From contig JABWDB010000013.1 of the NCBI GenBank assembly GCA_019614645.1, forward strand, positions 1,612,001-1,676,000: a stretch of DNA of 64,000 nucleotides, given 5' to 3'. The translations under genes were made by a program, and so were the position numbers. The stretch's first letter is position 1, and each line of letters starts with the position of its first letter. Shown here one piece after another: positions 12,301-23,806 of this stretch. This stretch comes from Stratiolaelaps scimitus (lineage: Eukaryota; Arthropoda; Arachnida; Mesostigmata; Laelapidae). A model generated the notes under the pieces. The model was not told the origin of the DNA and searched no databases. It worked only from the letters and a program-made list of their open reading frames with translations.

Positions 12301-15300
12301 AAATAAAAATTGCATTAGTCTAAGAGTAGTGCTAGTGATTAACCAAGCTTACGCTTTTTGTCTTTCAGATACGTGGAGGTAAAAGGATAAATGAACGCGG
12401 TCATTAAGTTCGTCACGTAATTACTTGGTTTCGTATAGGTAGTTTGAACACCCTCAATTATGTGTGTTACAAGTATCAATCACTAAAACAAAGCTACACT
12501 AACCCAGTAAATATATATTTTTTCTAAAGCATCCCATGACGCTTTAAGGATCCGCGCTCTAACACCACACCGAAATGGTTTCGGCCTGCACACGAGAGCA
12601 AATAAAACAGGCTGATTCATTATTATTCATTATTTAAATAGCTAGTACCCGAAAATAGGCGTCATTGAACTACTCCGGTGCTCAACTACAAGGTGTTCCC
12701 CCGAGAAACAGGCTCTGTTCTAACCAGGTATCGTATAAAGTTGTTGATATATATATGTGCCATTAGCATACCCGTCGGGTACCTCGACTGTGTCCGAGGC
12801 TTGTTCAGGAATCGTTTTGTTTAGGGCGCTAAGCTGAGGGACCGAAGCTTCTGCCGCTGATGAACGACTCAAACCGAGGTCGCTGTTCTTCACTGAAATG
12901 ACCCCGCCATGGCTATCACCCCAGCCCGTGCCCCAGACCGTTCAGCCCATTCTCCCGTGCGCTTGCCACAGGGTAACCCTCTCAGCTTCCGCCCATTGAC
13001 CCTCTGAATAATGTTGAATTTATTGAACCGCCGTCTGCGCACTATACATCCAGAGCATGCGGGCCAGGAGCAGACGCCCGTCCCCCCGAGCTTTTTCCAC
13101 GGCGCGAGCAGTGTTTGAGGGGTAGCCGATAGATGGTGAGAGTTGTCCAAGGCTAGTGGTGCATCCATATGCTGGCAAGGATGGTCTGACCGGCTGGCCG
13201 CTTGGCGCTCGGCTTCGTCCCTCTTGAGTCACGCGTTAATGGATCCTCCGTGGTTTTTGCGACTCGCTGTCCGCTTTCCTCATCGTGCTCGCCGGTGAGG
13301 TGCGTTTTTTCGAACTTCCAATGGCTGACGATTAATTTTTTGCACGAAATTCGATCACCGGGAGGAGACGGACCGACATGCGAAGACGGCTTCTTCACAT
13401 CTCGTTCTACTCGAGCTCCTCGGGGCTCCTTCTCAAATTCTTCCCCCCCCTCACCGCGTATGCCACCACTAGGGATTGAGGTGTGAGTCAAGGATTGCGA
13501 AGTGGGAATGAGGGCCGAATAACCTCCGGGCCTCCGCCGTGAGAGCGGTAAGAGTAAGGTCTCCGGCAGGATAAGTGTGTTAGCTTTCGCTAGACGCAGA
13601 GAGAAGGCGATCATCGAGAAGATGAGATGGCAGTCTGCGCGGACGGTTTATGGATTCTGGGCACCATTCGTGATCATCTAATGAATGAATACGCCATGCT
13701 TTGAAAGTTTTTGACGTGAGTTCCAGACAGGAATATAGGTGGAGGATCACATCGAAGTACTCCTTTCCAATAATTTGTCTACCAAGTATAATAGGAAATG
13801 CTGCGAACAGCGGCATATAATTATAGAAGCGAATAGCTTTCGATTTTACGGCGGCTGCGGTCATTTGGATGGGTTGTCTTGTTTCAACGAGAAGGCCCCA
13901 TCTCATAAAGCCGTATTAAACACTGTTGTAAATGATGATTTGTTTATCGAGACAGATATGCCTTAACTAGCACACGAACATGTAGTTCGAACGCGAATAA
14001 CTTCGTCTTCAGCTTACAGGCATGTATAATATGATATATGGTACTCAAACACCGAGAGGAGTTACTACTATTGATGTCAAAAGTTCATGGAATAATAATA
14101 TTAGTATGGATCCCAAATTCGTCCTCGAAATTTAGTTATTCGCATTGTATTTTCGTATTCAAATTGTTTTTATATTTATGGTACATCAAAATTGTGTTGC
14201 CCTAATTATAAACGCTAAAAATATGGCCCTATTATAAAATGGCCGAATGAACAAAACCTGTAATCATACAAATTCGTTGAAACAACAGTCTGATCCATGT
14301 ATCAACACTCTTGCGTCTGTTAAGCGAATTATCTTACCTAGACAAAGCAACTATAGTTCGCCGCAACAATCCAAATTAATTCGGGGACAATTGGAAATAG
14401 GAAAGATTAGTTAAATGATTTTTTTTATTATTTATTACCTTTGGTGCCAACCATACAATTTCAAATTATACTGACTATCCAAATTCACTTTATATGAACT
14501 AAGATAGACGTCATTATTTACCTACAAGGTCACGAAAGGCTTACACAATCCTTCTAGGACATTGAATACGAAGACCTCGGAGAGACAATATGCATTCTGT
14601 CGCCTAAAATTGAACAATAGTTTCCTTTAGATGTATTTCACATCGTGATATTTGTCGCAAAACGATATATATAGAACAAACCACAAGGGTTACCTCAGCG
14701 ATTTAACCTCCGAAGCCAGCCGTCTCTATTGAGCAGATTATTTCTAACTACTTCCTCTACTCTCGTTGGTTCTTAGTTTGATTCTTTTACTTGGATAATT
14801 CACAAGAAATATACCCTAAAAACACATAACAATAGGCCATCCTCCAAGCCGCTACACGTTGGCCAATCCCACATTAGGCTGTGTCACTCCGTGAACCGCC
14901 AGTGCAGTTAAAACTTCAGAATCGAGCACATGAATGTCGTCCCGCATCGTTTCGCTGTGTGGAAAATCTCTCAGGGGACTTCCGACAGTTGAGATACGAT
15001 ACCACTTCGGATCGGCAGCCTTCTCCTTTCGGATCTGGGGATTTGGGGGGGCGGAGGATGAGAGAGAGAGAGAGAGGGGGCGACGACGCTCTGGTGATGT
15101 GATGGTTCCGCCTGCACATAATGACGTAATGAATAAATGAATACGAAGAACGGGAGCACACACAAATGGATGAATGGATGAATGAGAGATGAGATCAGAG
15201 ATGAGGGGCACCGCTACTGTTTCGTAGCACGAAGTAGGTTTCGAATTCGAGTCAGTTCCATCATCTCGAGTGATGCGAAAACTTTCGGCCGATTTTTATG

Positions 15301-16143
15301 GCCGGTCGCTCCAAATGAAAGTGGACACTTCTCTCTGTGAGTGGCGGCGGCGGAGGCGGCGACGTATTTTTCTGGTTGAGATTTCTGAAACGCTGTTTCT
15401 CTCGCGCGGCTCGTGAATCTCTACGTATGACGAAAAACCTTGAGAGGGAAGATTTTAGTGTAGGCGTTGTTATGGTCCATACATCCGTGACACCGTTAGA
15501 TATTGTCTTTCAGCATACTCCTCTGATATAGGGGACTGACACGAACTGGGGACGAGACAACGGTTTTAATAGTAAATGTGAGTTGGAAAGGGTTTGGGAA
15601 GAAACAATGGACAAAACATATTGTATTGTACAACTGATTTGGTTACTTAATGGGCCAAATTTGTGATATCCTCTAGAGAATAAAGTTCCGGTGCGACAAT
15701 TCTAGACACATCTCGAAACCTGTAAATGAGACAGAACTACAATGCTATCGAAGTGGTAGTCAGTTAATGAACTTATCGAACGCGGTGCCATTTTTTTCTG
15801 GGCATTTCGCTATTTCTACCACGGATTCAGGTACCTTATTCATATCTACCGGTAATACTTTTTTTTTGGCTGGAGTTCTTCTGCGCACAGTTTTTTATGG
15901 TACCCAACGCGAGATGTACACAGAGAATTGAAGCTCTTGCGTTCAACCAAAAGTATCTGAATATAATAACAAACAAACTTATCGTTGTGGTAACCAAACC
16001 GCTGCTTTAAACAAAAGCTTTGAGGTAGTGTGTGTTATAAGAGGAATATTTTCAATAATTTACCTTTAACAATCATGAAGAGAACACCGGAAATCATCAC
16101 CACGGGTATTCGTAGGCGGTACCAAGGTAGGGGGCTAGATCGA
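9367..16143. other. Unassigned region with three G+C-rich islands
   Basis: Three G+C-rich islands lie at about 10.2-11.2 kb, 12.9-13.6 kb and 14.9-15.4 kb. They are open in several frames on both strands, which follows from having few stop codons at high G+C. No domain is recognisable. They could be promoter or 5'-UTR sequence of genes whose coding exons I cannot identify. A (GA)n tract sits at 15061-15076. The rest is A+T-rich with no features. Confidence 0.45.
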
Positions 16144-18735
16144 CTAGAGACTCAGCATCGTTGTGTTTTCATCGTTACCCTTCCTGCCGGGAGCATTGGC
16201 CTTAGCCGCGGGAATTAGATAGGTCTCCCAAGCGACCCCATCAAAGAAGGGATGATTCTTTAGCTCCTCAAAGCCACTACGGCGACAGCCAATTCTGAGC
16301 CTTGGGTTATCGTGGAGAAGTTCTCGCATCAGTGCCCTAGCATTAGGATCTATATTTCCTGGCAGACGGATCGGCATATTGGATAGGAGCAACATCGAGT
16401 ACTCAGGGTCTCGAATGTCTTCAAGTCCAACGATCCTGCAGAAGACACTCAAGGGGCTGTGACGTACCGTCAGCTCGTACATCAGTATGCCCAGCGCCCA
16501 ATAGTCCACCTAACTCAATAGCAAGGGTTCAAATAAACCGAAGGTCGGCCGTTGGAACACGTCAAGTTGCAGTTCCATGAACATCGACTGAATATCGTGT
16601 GAATAAATGATGACGCTTTAGCAATATCGACACTAATCGCCTACACAGATCGATACTATTGCAGGTGAATATGTGGACGGTTTTAATGCCTTCAATGCTA
16701 AGCTGGGCGGAATAGACCCGGTATTTTGCAATATTATCTAATATGCTTTGTGTTTCTCGCATGCGCACAAGATATCTCCACGAATGGCGCTAGAGCATCG
16801 TACGCACGTGTCGTTTTGGCCCTCCTAGTCAATACGGCAATCTATATATTACAACGTAGTGAGTGACACATTTCGCCATAACCGAGCAATGGAAAGCAGG
16901 TGGCTCCAGCTAAATAACGATTGATACGTAATAAATTAGCAAAGGAATTTACATAAAACATAAGGGAGGTGTTAGATGCGTCTCGTGAATAATCGTGATA
17001 AAGTGGCTTGATAAACACAAACCTCCGGTCCATAGGATTTCTTGCCCTCTATCATTTCGGGTGCCATGTACGGTAGAAATCCAGCTGGGTAGAAGCTCCA
17101 CTCTTTATCAGTGGAGAATTGGAAGTCAAATAGACGAATATTGCCCTCATCGTCGACAAGAATATTCTGCGGAGCCACGCCGCGAAAGATCATTCCCACG
17201 TTATGGATACTGCAAATAGCAAACGCCACCTGCACAGTTTTGATGTGAAATGAGATTGTAGGGGTCAATTACTTGAGGAACTCAGGAAATGCGCAAGCCT
17301 AAATCAAAGGTACAGCAACTCTTCTTGGCGGTTCACCGTTTCAACACCCCTCTGCAATCTCTTGCGATCAATTCCTATGAGGTCTGCAGTTAAATAGCCA
17401 GGAAGCCTTATAGTTGTCAGTTGCTGTCGCAGATCATTAACGGGCAATTTGCAGGTAATTATTTCGCCAACGTGTAACGTACTTTCGGTCCACCTCGTAA
17501 CATGTACGGGGCAATACTTTCAAAAGAAGAAGAAGCGATACGAATGTCATTAACGGGTCAAACGGATACAAGAGGGCGGACATGCCTGGGATATAATCTT
17601 CATCGTAATTGTTGGCTGGATGACTCCTTCAGCCAACAGTTCGCTGAGCAGGCCTCCATAAAAGTATTCACAAATGAACACATCGAGCTCCTTTGTTCGA
17701 TAGTAGACCCTGCATGTCAACACCTGAAATAGTAAATTCGTGTTCGTAAAAAAAAATCAAGCTTAAGCGAAGCTTCAATAGTGGCTATTTAGGACATTAG
17801 TCGACATAAGATAGAGCATATTTATCTCTTGCCCACATTTATCTCTTGCCCACATCGACGCTTTCGTAAAATATTGTCTCCGGTTCGAATCCCACAGGGT
17901 ACATACGAGTCAATGCGGTATTCACTTGCAGATTTATTGTCAAGAGACTGGAGGGCATTGTCAAATAGGCGCGCGAAAGGCGCAGTTTACAACACATTTA
18001 CTCAATCATATGATGGCTGACGACGACACAGAAAACGAACCAGGGACCACTGCTCAGCCGTCGCTTAACTCCGGTGTCCTCACTACATGCATGCACAAAT
18101 GCTTTATTAACATTTGTCAATAAAGCTATTAAAAATGAATAATAAATAAAATGTATATCCTATGTGCTTAGTGAAAGTATTGATACACGCAGCTTATAAC
18201 TCGGTTGTACCCAAACATAATCTATTGGTGGCATACGACACACACACACACAACTGATCATAACCGCGATGCAAACCTGAACACTAAAAGATACCCTATG
18301 CCAACACTTTTTTTCCATCTCGAAGACTTTCTGATGAGGTCTGGCTATGTTACGTCGCAGAATTCGGCATATAGCCATATGGCCTGTGAGGGTATGCCTC
18401 ACGGAGCACAGATAGTCTTCCGGGGTAGCGCGCAACTCAGTCACAACTTGCAGTTTGCTAAAACTCCAATGATCGCGTAGCGAGTATGGTGGATAACCGA
18501 ACATCGCCTTGATAAGGTTCCACAATGACTGTTCCTCCTCAAGTACAAGGCCGATACAGGCGTCTGCATGCGACCCGCTAAAATCCTCGATGCTGTGAAT
18601 ATCCTGAATTGACGTTCGATTCGGCCGTTTGACCGATGAAACTAAACCAATTCGAGAGAGTATCTCCTTATTCAAATCACGATGGGATCCGGACAACGAT
18701 AACGTCACAGAGCGAAGCGCCTTCATCAGTGTCAT
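16144..18735 (-). CDS. AGC-family protein kinase-like protein, predicted pseudokinase (four exons)
   Basis: Exons on the minus strand are 18735-18277, 17723-17586, 17229-17023 and 16509-16144, all joined in phase 0, giving about 389 residues. The product aligns through the whole kinase fold with PKA/PKG-type AGC kinases: N-lobe strands near residues 95-130, hinge 'VFICEYFYGG' in exon 2, catalytic and activation loops in exon 3, and the C-lobe ('VDYWALGILMYEL', 'NHPFF') in exon 4. Key residues are degraded. The glycine loop is missing, the beta-3 Lys is Cys123 ('AICRIL'), HRD-L-K reads 'FRGVAPQN' (Asp lost, Lys lost) and DFG reads 'DFQ'. The alpha-C Glu141, the metal-binding Asn221 and Asp234 and the APE motif (255-257) remain. 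Phosphotransfer is therefore unlikely, and a scaffold or allosteric role, or decay after duplication, is inferred. Intron 2 uses a GC donor (CCCAG|GCATGT). The C-terminal tail is short. The start is the first ATG after an in-frame stop; upstream exons are possible. Confidence 0.85.
17820..17853. repeat. 17-bp tandem duplication in kinase intron 1
   Basis: Two exact copies of ATTTATCTCTTGCCCAC lie head to tail inside the first intron of the kinase-like gene. Confidence 0.85.
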
Positions 18736-20519
18736 TCTCTTATTGGATGTCGAATGTAGGTGGTGTTTCCATTAGAACAACAACATTAGCGAACGACCTC
18801 GAGTGCTTCGTCGACCTAGAAATAATGACGGGCCACCTAACGGCCACCTAAAATATCGCCACCTGGACGATCATTTGGGTCTTGCCTGTTTTTTCGAGCT
18901 GACCCTCAGCTGTTCCCCTATCTGACAGGCCTCAGCTCTTAACCATCATTTGGGTCTTAGACCGTATCTTTAACGTACGATCGTTACTACAACTCAGCCG
19001 ACCGTGCGTTCACGGCCCGAGGGTGGATCACTCGAATTGAATTAAAATGAAATCTTGGTTTGTATTCATATCACAGTTTTCCTAGCGAGAAAGCATTCAA
19101 CATGCGTCTACCCGTTGTCTTCATCACATTGTGACATTCTGCATAATTGGCCTGATCGATATTTACATACCTGCTGTCATATTGTATATCGCCAAGTATC
19201 GTCATAAGTGCTCAATAGGCGAAAATTTTAACACCGGCCATCTGTTAAAATATCGAGATATTCTGCAAACACTGTCGACTGGCTAGATTACACATGTCGT
19301 ATACAAATAAACAATATACACTGTGTGAATATAGAATACAATCTAAGACCATGTTCGAAGTTCGACGTTTCCACTCGTGTGCGTTTTGTTTGTGCGTTTC
19401 TTCGAACCAGCAAACATCCAGATGGTGGCTGTATTCCAGATACACGTATACACGGTTTGAGGCCGTTGAATTTTTCAAATTTGACAGACAATAAGCGCTG
19501 ACAGATCAACGGTTATAGCCATCAGCACAGCGGCGGAACATCATCCGCTTGAATTAAATCGTAATTGTTCAATAGTAACAATTTCAGTTCAGTGTATACA
19601 ATTGGCTGCAGTCTTCATCAGCTTGTCAGAAGATGCCAGAACAGAAGAGCACCAGGAGCAGCAGCAGCGGCAGCAGAAATCAATTCAGAATTTCGTACGC
19701 GCCAGTCAGTATCGGCCCCCTTTTAGTTCCTACCCGAAGAGATTTCGTGAAACCCATCACTGCGTTGCGCTGATGCCCCGGCGGATGTCAATGCGAACTA
19801 GGCTCCCAGCGATGCGAGAGGAGCCGCGAACATACGTAACCATACGAAATACTGGTTCGACACGTTTCGACGAACGAAATTACTGAAGAAGACCACTTCA
19901 GATGGTCTGCCTTGGCTTGAATACAGGCGGAGGCGAACAGATGTCCACTGATAAACGTTACGCTGGTAACGATCCTGATGATGAAAATGATTGTGGTGGT
20001 CCCATCTTGCTCAGTATGATGACTCGAACGGGCACTGTGGTGAGATCAGCTTTTGTTGTTGTTCTCCTTAGAACAAGACGAAAAAGAGGGACAAAGCTCG
20101 GCGGAGCCGCGAACCGAAGCCACTGAATGGGCTGTCTGTGTGTGCGGGCCTTGTTCTGCGAATCAACAACTATTCACGAAGACGGCAGCACAAAATACCG
20201 GCAGTTGGTTTCGGACCTTAGGATGATGACGCTAGACTGAATGCTACAGTTTCTGATGTGATCGTCGCTAATCGTCTATTCGCATACAACTGTTTGGCAG
20301 TTGACCAAATGGCTTATTCTGTATAGCCTCATGGTACTAGGGAACTAGCAGGTGGTATTAACTTGTAGGGTTCTTCAGATTGAGAATGATCTGATTCTAG
20401 AATGCGTGTCAATACACGAGTAGGTGCAAAATTCTACAGAAAACAAACCTGTTTGATTGAGGTGCTTGACTGCCGGAAATCTATCACAAAGTGTACAAGA
20501 ATTTTTAAGAATTATTGTC

Positions 20520-20562
20520 ATATATATATATATATATTTTTTTTTTATATATATATATATAT
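20520..20562. repeat. (TA)n - T10 - (TA)n tract
   Basis: An alternating TA run is interrupted by ten T residues and then resumes. The two TA arms are near-symmetric. Confidence 0.85.
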
Positions 20563-20835
20563 TGACGGAACCGCAACTATTACATCGCTTAAGTCCTCGT
20601 AGAAAGTAATAAGTAAAAATGAAAAAAAAAAAAGAAAATCCCTAGAAATTCCGAACTACTGTATGTTTGAATAAATGCTCCCAGTAAAAATGAATATCAT
20701 CGTTAACAATTCATTCACGACAGCACCGTTGGATTATAATTATTCGACAGCCTTATTAACACATTCCTAATAATTATATACGTTTCAGCATATTTGAATT
20801 ATGTTATTATAGTTATATGTTTATGAACCTCTCTT

Positions 20836-20910
20836 AGGGTAGGCTGTAGGCGAGAGTATGCGCGCCCCAGGTAGAGGGTAGGCTGTTGGCGAAAGTGTGC
20901 CTAGTAGTTT
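20836..20910. repeat. Imperfect tandem repeat, unit about 39 bp
   Basis: AGGGTAGGCTGTAGGCGAGA is followed 39 bases later by AGGGTAGGCTGTTGGCGAAA, with similar following sequence. Confidence 0.7.
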
Positions 20911-20939
20911 CATTTGAAAGGGAAGGTATCTTAAACGTG

Positions 20940-21015
20940 GTAGCACGGCGGTTAGAGCGGCTGATGACGGGGATGAGTGGTCATGCGATTTCAGGCGGAA
21001 TCCTACCTTTCGTCA
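20940..21015 (+). mobile_element. Possible tRNA-derived SINE head (second type)
   Basis: GTAGCACGGCGGTTAGAGCG resembles the D-arm/A-box region of a tRNA. A weak B-box-like string, TTTCAGGCGGAATCC, follows at about the expected distance. There is no matching copy elsewhere in the window, so this could be chance or a lone old insertion. Confidence 0.3.
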
Positions 21016-21305
21016 TCTTAAATGCAGGTAGGACAACCCTCATAATGTAAAGCATATCGGCCGACAGCACATCACTCGAGGTAAATTCATAGACTATCAA
21101 CAGGAACTCTGCGGCTTCAACCAAGCATAGCTCGCAGGGCATCATTCAGGATAATTTAAGCCCTACGAGAGATACCCATTCCCTCCCTCCCTATATTCGA
21201 AGTCCATAACATAGCATCGGTAACAGCAGCGCCTCGTAAACGAGAAAGAGACCATCTAATGGAGCTCCTATTAGTCTGAGACGTCTTGGGGTTGCAACGA
21301 TAGAA

Positions 21306-21460
21306 TAGCGACAATTGTACCTGCTGAACGTGAAATACATCTAAGAACACCCTCCTCTATATATTCTTAATGGAATATCCAGAACAAGGAGGTACCACTT
21401 CCTCAATCCTTGAGCGTGCCCAAAATAGAAATTGCTTTGCCCCATTGGATATCTAAGGAG
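21306..21460. repeat. Dispersed repeat, copy 1 (partner at 54.2 kb)
   Basis: Over about 150 bases, including ATATATTCTTAATGGAATAT and CCCAAAATAGAAATTG, this closely matches 54157-54320. Each copy is followed by a (TA)n tract. The family is unidentified. It may be the end of a DNA transposon or a solo LTR. Confidence 0.7.
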
Positions 21461-21569
21461 ATGCTTTGCATTAAAAATTCGATTGCACGTGGTTCTCCAG
21501 TAGCGGATGCTAACCTCTCTCCTTATATCTGACGAAAGTTTAATAATTGTGTACCAGGTCCCCCAATGT

Positions 21570-21573
<4 letters not shown>

Positions 21574-21600
<27 letters not shown>

Positions 21601-21601
21601 A
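21574..21601. repeat. (TA)n microsatellite
   Basis: An uninterrupted alternating AT run beside the dispersed repeat. Confidence 0.9.
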
Positions 21602-21719
21602 TCCAAAGGAATTGAGAAACATATCCTCCTCATCACTCCTGCTACCCGAAGCAGCACTTGATCGACCCTTTAATACTGACGGAGACTTGCGCAGTGTCTC
21701 TATTCACGCTGCCGAACTT

Positions 21720-22640
21720 CTATAAGCCTGCTGTCCGGCCACTCAGACTGGTTGTTACGCGCAGAAGGGAAAATCCCAGCAGTATGGAGGTGCTGCACGA
21801 TGCTCGTGATTCTGGCCGAGGTTGACTCCACAGATTCGATGTCATGGCGAGGTATCGTGAAAAAGATCTGTGTGCATAAACTTCTGTCAAGTGTGTTCTC
21901 GCTGCGCCTAGTATATGACATGCACTATAATGACTCTTTGCCCGACGAACAACGTGGCTTCTGTAAGGGTTGGTCAACGATGACAGCATGTAAGATATAT
22001 CGTCCCAGTACATAAATTGTCCCCTATACTATGCCTTCATTGATTTTAAAGCAGTATTCGGGGTATATTCGAGAGCAATCATTCTGACTAAGCTCGCGAA
22101 ATTTAGGGTGCTAGGTCTGTTGAAAAAGATCCTCCAGAAGGATCGAATCACTACTGATGGTGCTGTTGTTAAAGCAAACGACGTCGAACAGAGAGCAGAA
22201 CTGGATCAAGGAGATCACCTAAGTCCGTTACTCTTGTTGGTCCTGATCAGCAATCTCCCCTTACGCATACGACAGCCAGATCCCTGAGGTAACCGGATGC
22301 CGAGATCGGCTTGCGAAAATAACAAGCCTAAGTCGGAGGCCATGAAGTGGAGGGAGACTCGTCAGCCTGGATTCGTTCGACCTGAATGGGGCACGTCTGA
22401 GACTGTTAAATCGTTCACTTATCTTGACCTAACCCTGACGATCATGAGGAGTTCATTCACATGGCACATCGAGAAGAGGATCCGAGAAGCGATCCCAGTT
22501 AAAACCACAATCGAGGACCCGCAGAAGTTATTATCAGAATCTGCCCTTACATTATTTAGTCTAAAAATCGCGCCGACCCCCCTCACACTCGTATCCCAAT
22601 TTATTAGAAGCTAACCCTTCGAGATCTAACAGCCCTGGAT
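21720..22640 (+). pseudogene. Degenerate non-LTR retrotransposon reverse transcriptase
   Basis: Short pieces in different frames read like consecutive RT motifs. 'LPDEQRGFCKGWST' (about 21935-21980) matches the 'LPxxQxGFRKGRST' block, 'FIDFKAVFGVYSRAI' (about 22030-22080) matches the 'FIDFKKAFD' catalytic block, 'QGDHLSPLLLLVLI' (about 22210-22250) matches the 'QGxxLSPLLF' block, and 'VKSFTYLDLTLT' with 'FTWHIEKRIREA' (about 22400-22490) match the thumb region. Frameshifts and stops break it repeatedly and the FxDD box is not preserved, so it is dead. Clade assignment is not possible by eye. Confidence 0.65.
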
Positions 22641-23655
22641 AGGATTAAATCGGTGTTCTTGAAGTTGATGCCAGGACTGCATAACCTAACACGCAACCCC
22701 CTAAGGAGATATCTGCATTTGTAAAATTTGCAAAGCTTGTAAATTATGTTGTAGTTACCCTGCCAATCGTTGTAGTTATTTTAGGTCAACTTGCAATTTC
22801 GAATGCCCAGTCTTTAACATCAAATATATATATACATATATATATATATATTAGATTCTAGTCATCCCCTGTAGTATCACTCCATTCGCTTCTATGCGAC
22901 AATTGAATCAGATCACTATTCATATTATCAATTTCTTTATGATTATCATTATTTTCTTAGGCATTATGTTCTATCATTTTCTTGATGCATTCATTGTCTT
23001 GGCTATGCATATTGGCTGTGAGAAATCCCACACAAAGACAATGTGACATTCTGAATCGTAATCGTGCTATCGTATCATCTTTGACCGAGCCGAAGTCCAT
23101 CGTCCATTCGTTGCGCGAAGTCTTATAGCCTTCAATGACGATATGGCACGCATGTTCTGAGACATCAAGTCAAGTATGAAGAGACGGCACTTTTCAGCCG
23201 TCTTGAGTCTACCACAAACGCACGGCGCATCTCACGTGAAGATGTCCGCACACTAAAAGCATTTTGTGCCGCTTGATCCCAGGCGCACTGTGTTTGAATG
23301 CCGCCACGATGGGGCAATACATATCGGGCAGGGTGGGGGCCGATTGAGACAATCGTATAAGGAGTGCCTGACCAAGGGGCTGACTTGATTTCGACTTGAC
23401 GTTCAACGGATGAGTGTACATCTACCAGTAAGTCGCAACTGATGTGAACGAACGTCGTAGAAAAGATGCACTGTACAGACAGACACTGAACCCGAATACA
23501 GAAGGAAGTCAGTCGATGGAATAGCTGCACCGTCACTGCTCGCGCACGTTGGTGCTAAGGGGTCCACTCAACAGGAAGACGTCTCGGATTCCCGCGCAGC
23601 GATGAACGGACACACGAGCGACGGCTTAATGCTACATCGTGTGGTTTTTACTATT
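22641..23655. other. Intergenic, no gene seen
   Basis: The stretch is A+T-rich, with (TA)n at 22826-22852. A 123-codon open frame on the minus strand (23165-23536) shows no recognisable motif and is probably chance. Confidence 0.5.
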
Positions 23656-23806
23656 TTGACGTCTGAAGGTGACTCAACTCACCCTCGCCTATGTGGTCTT
23701 TTATCAGAAAGTGAAGAGACGCCCGCACAGAGTATTTAATCGAAGAACGCTACTGGTGAAATATCTGCATCTTTCTCATATGAAGAGGTCATTGATTGCT
23801 AGCAAG
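23656..23806 (+). promoter_or_regulatory. Promoter and 5' leader of cuticle gene 1
   Basis: This block matches the region upstream of the second cuticle gene: GACGTCTGAAGGTG / GACATGTGAAGGTGG, CACCCTCGCC, then AGAAAGTGAAGAGA. A TATA-like TATTTAA follows at 23733-23739, 74 bases before the ATG. The matching block at 28848-28993 has TATTTAA 70 bases before its ATG. Shared order and spacing support a real common core promoter. Confidence 0.7.

Larger units (their letters stand above)
18736..21305. other. Intergenic, repeat-rich, no supported gene
   Basis: At 19633 an ATG opens a short frame beginning MPEQKSTRSSSSGSRN, but it stops after about 46 codons and I see no domain. The interval also holds a (TA)n-T10-(TA)n tract, a 39-bp imperfect tandem repeat and a tRNA-like stretch, all listed separately. 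Positions 20639-20679 match 52364-52408, a small dispersed repeat containing TGTATGTTTGAATAAATGCT. Confidence 0.5.

Noticed and set aside
13153..13614. 153-codon minus-strand frame
   Set aside because: It lies in a G+C-rich island with competing frames. No motif, and no support from splice signals or repeats.
17870..17900. B-box-like GGTTCGAATCCC as a tRNA gene
   Set aside because: No A box or cloverleaf arms at the right distance, and it lies inside the kinase intron.
23165..23536. 123-codon minus-strand frame
   Set aside because: No domain, signal peptide or partner exon. It could be chance in mixed-composition DNA.
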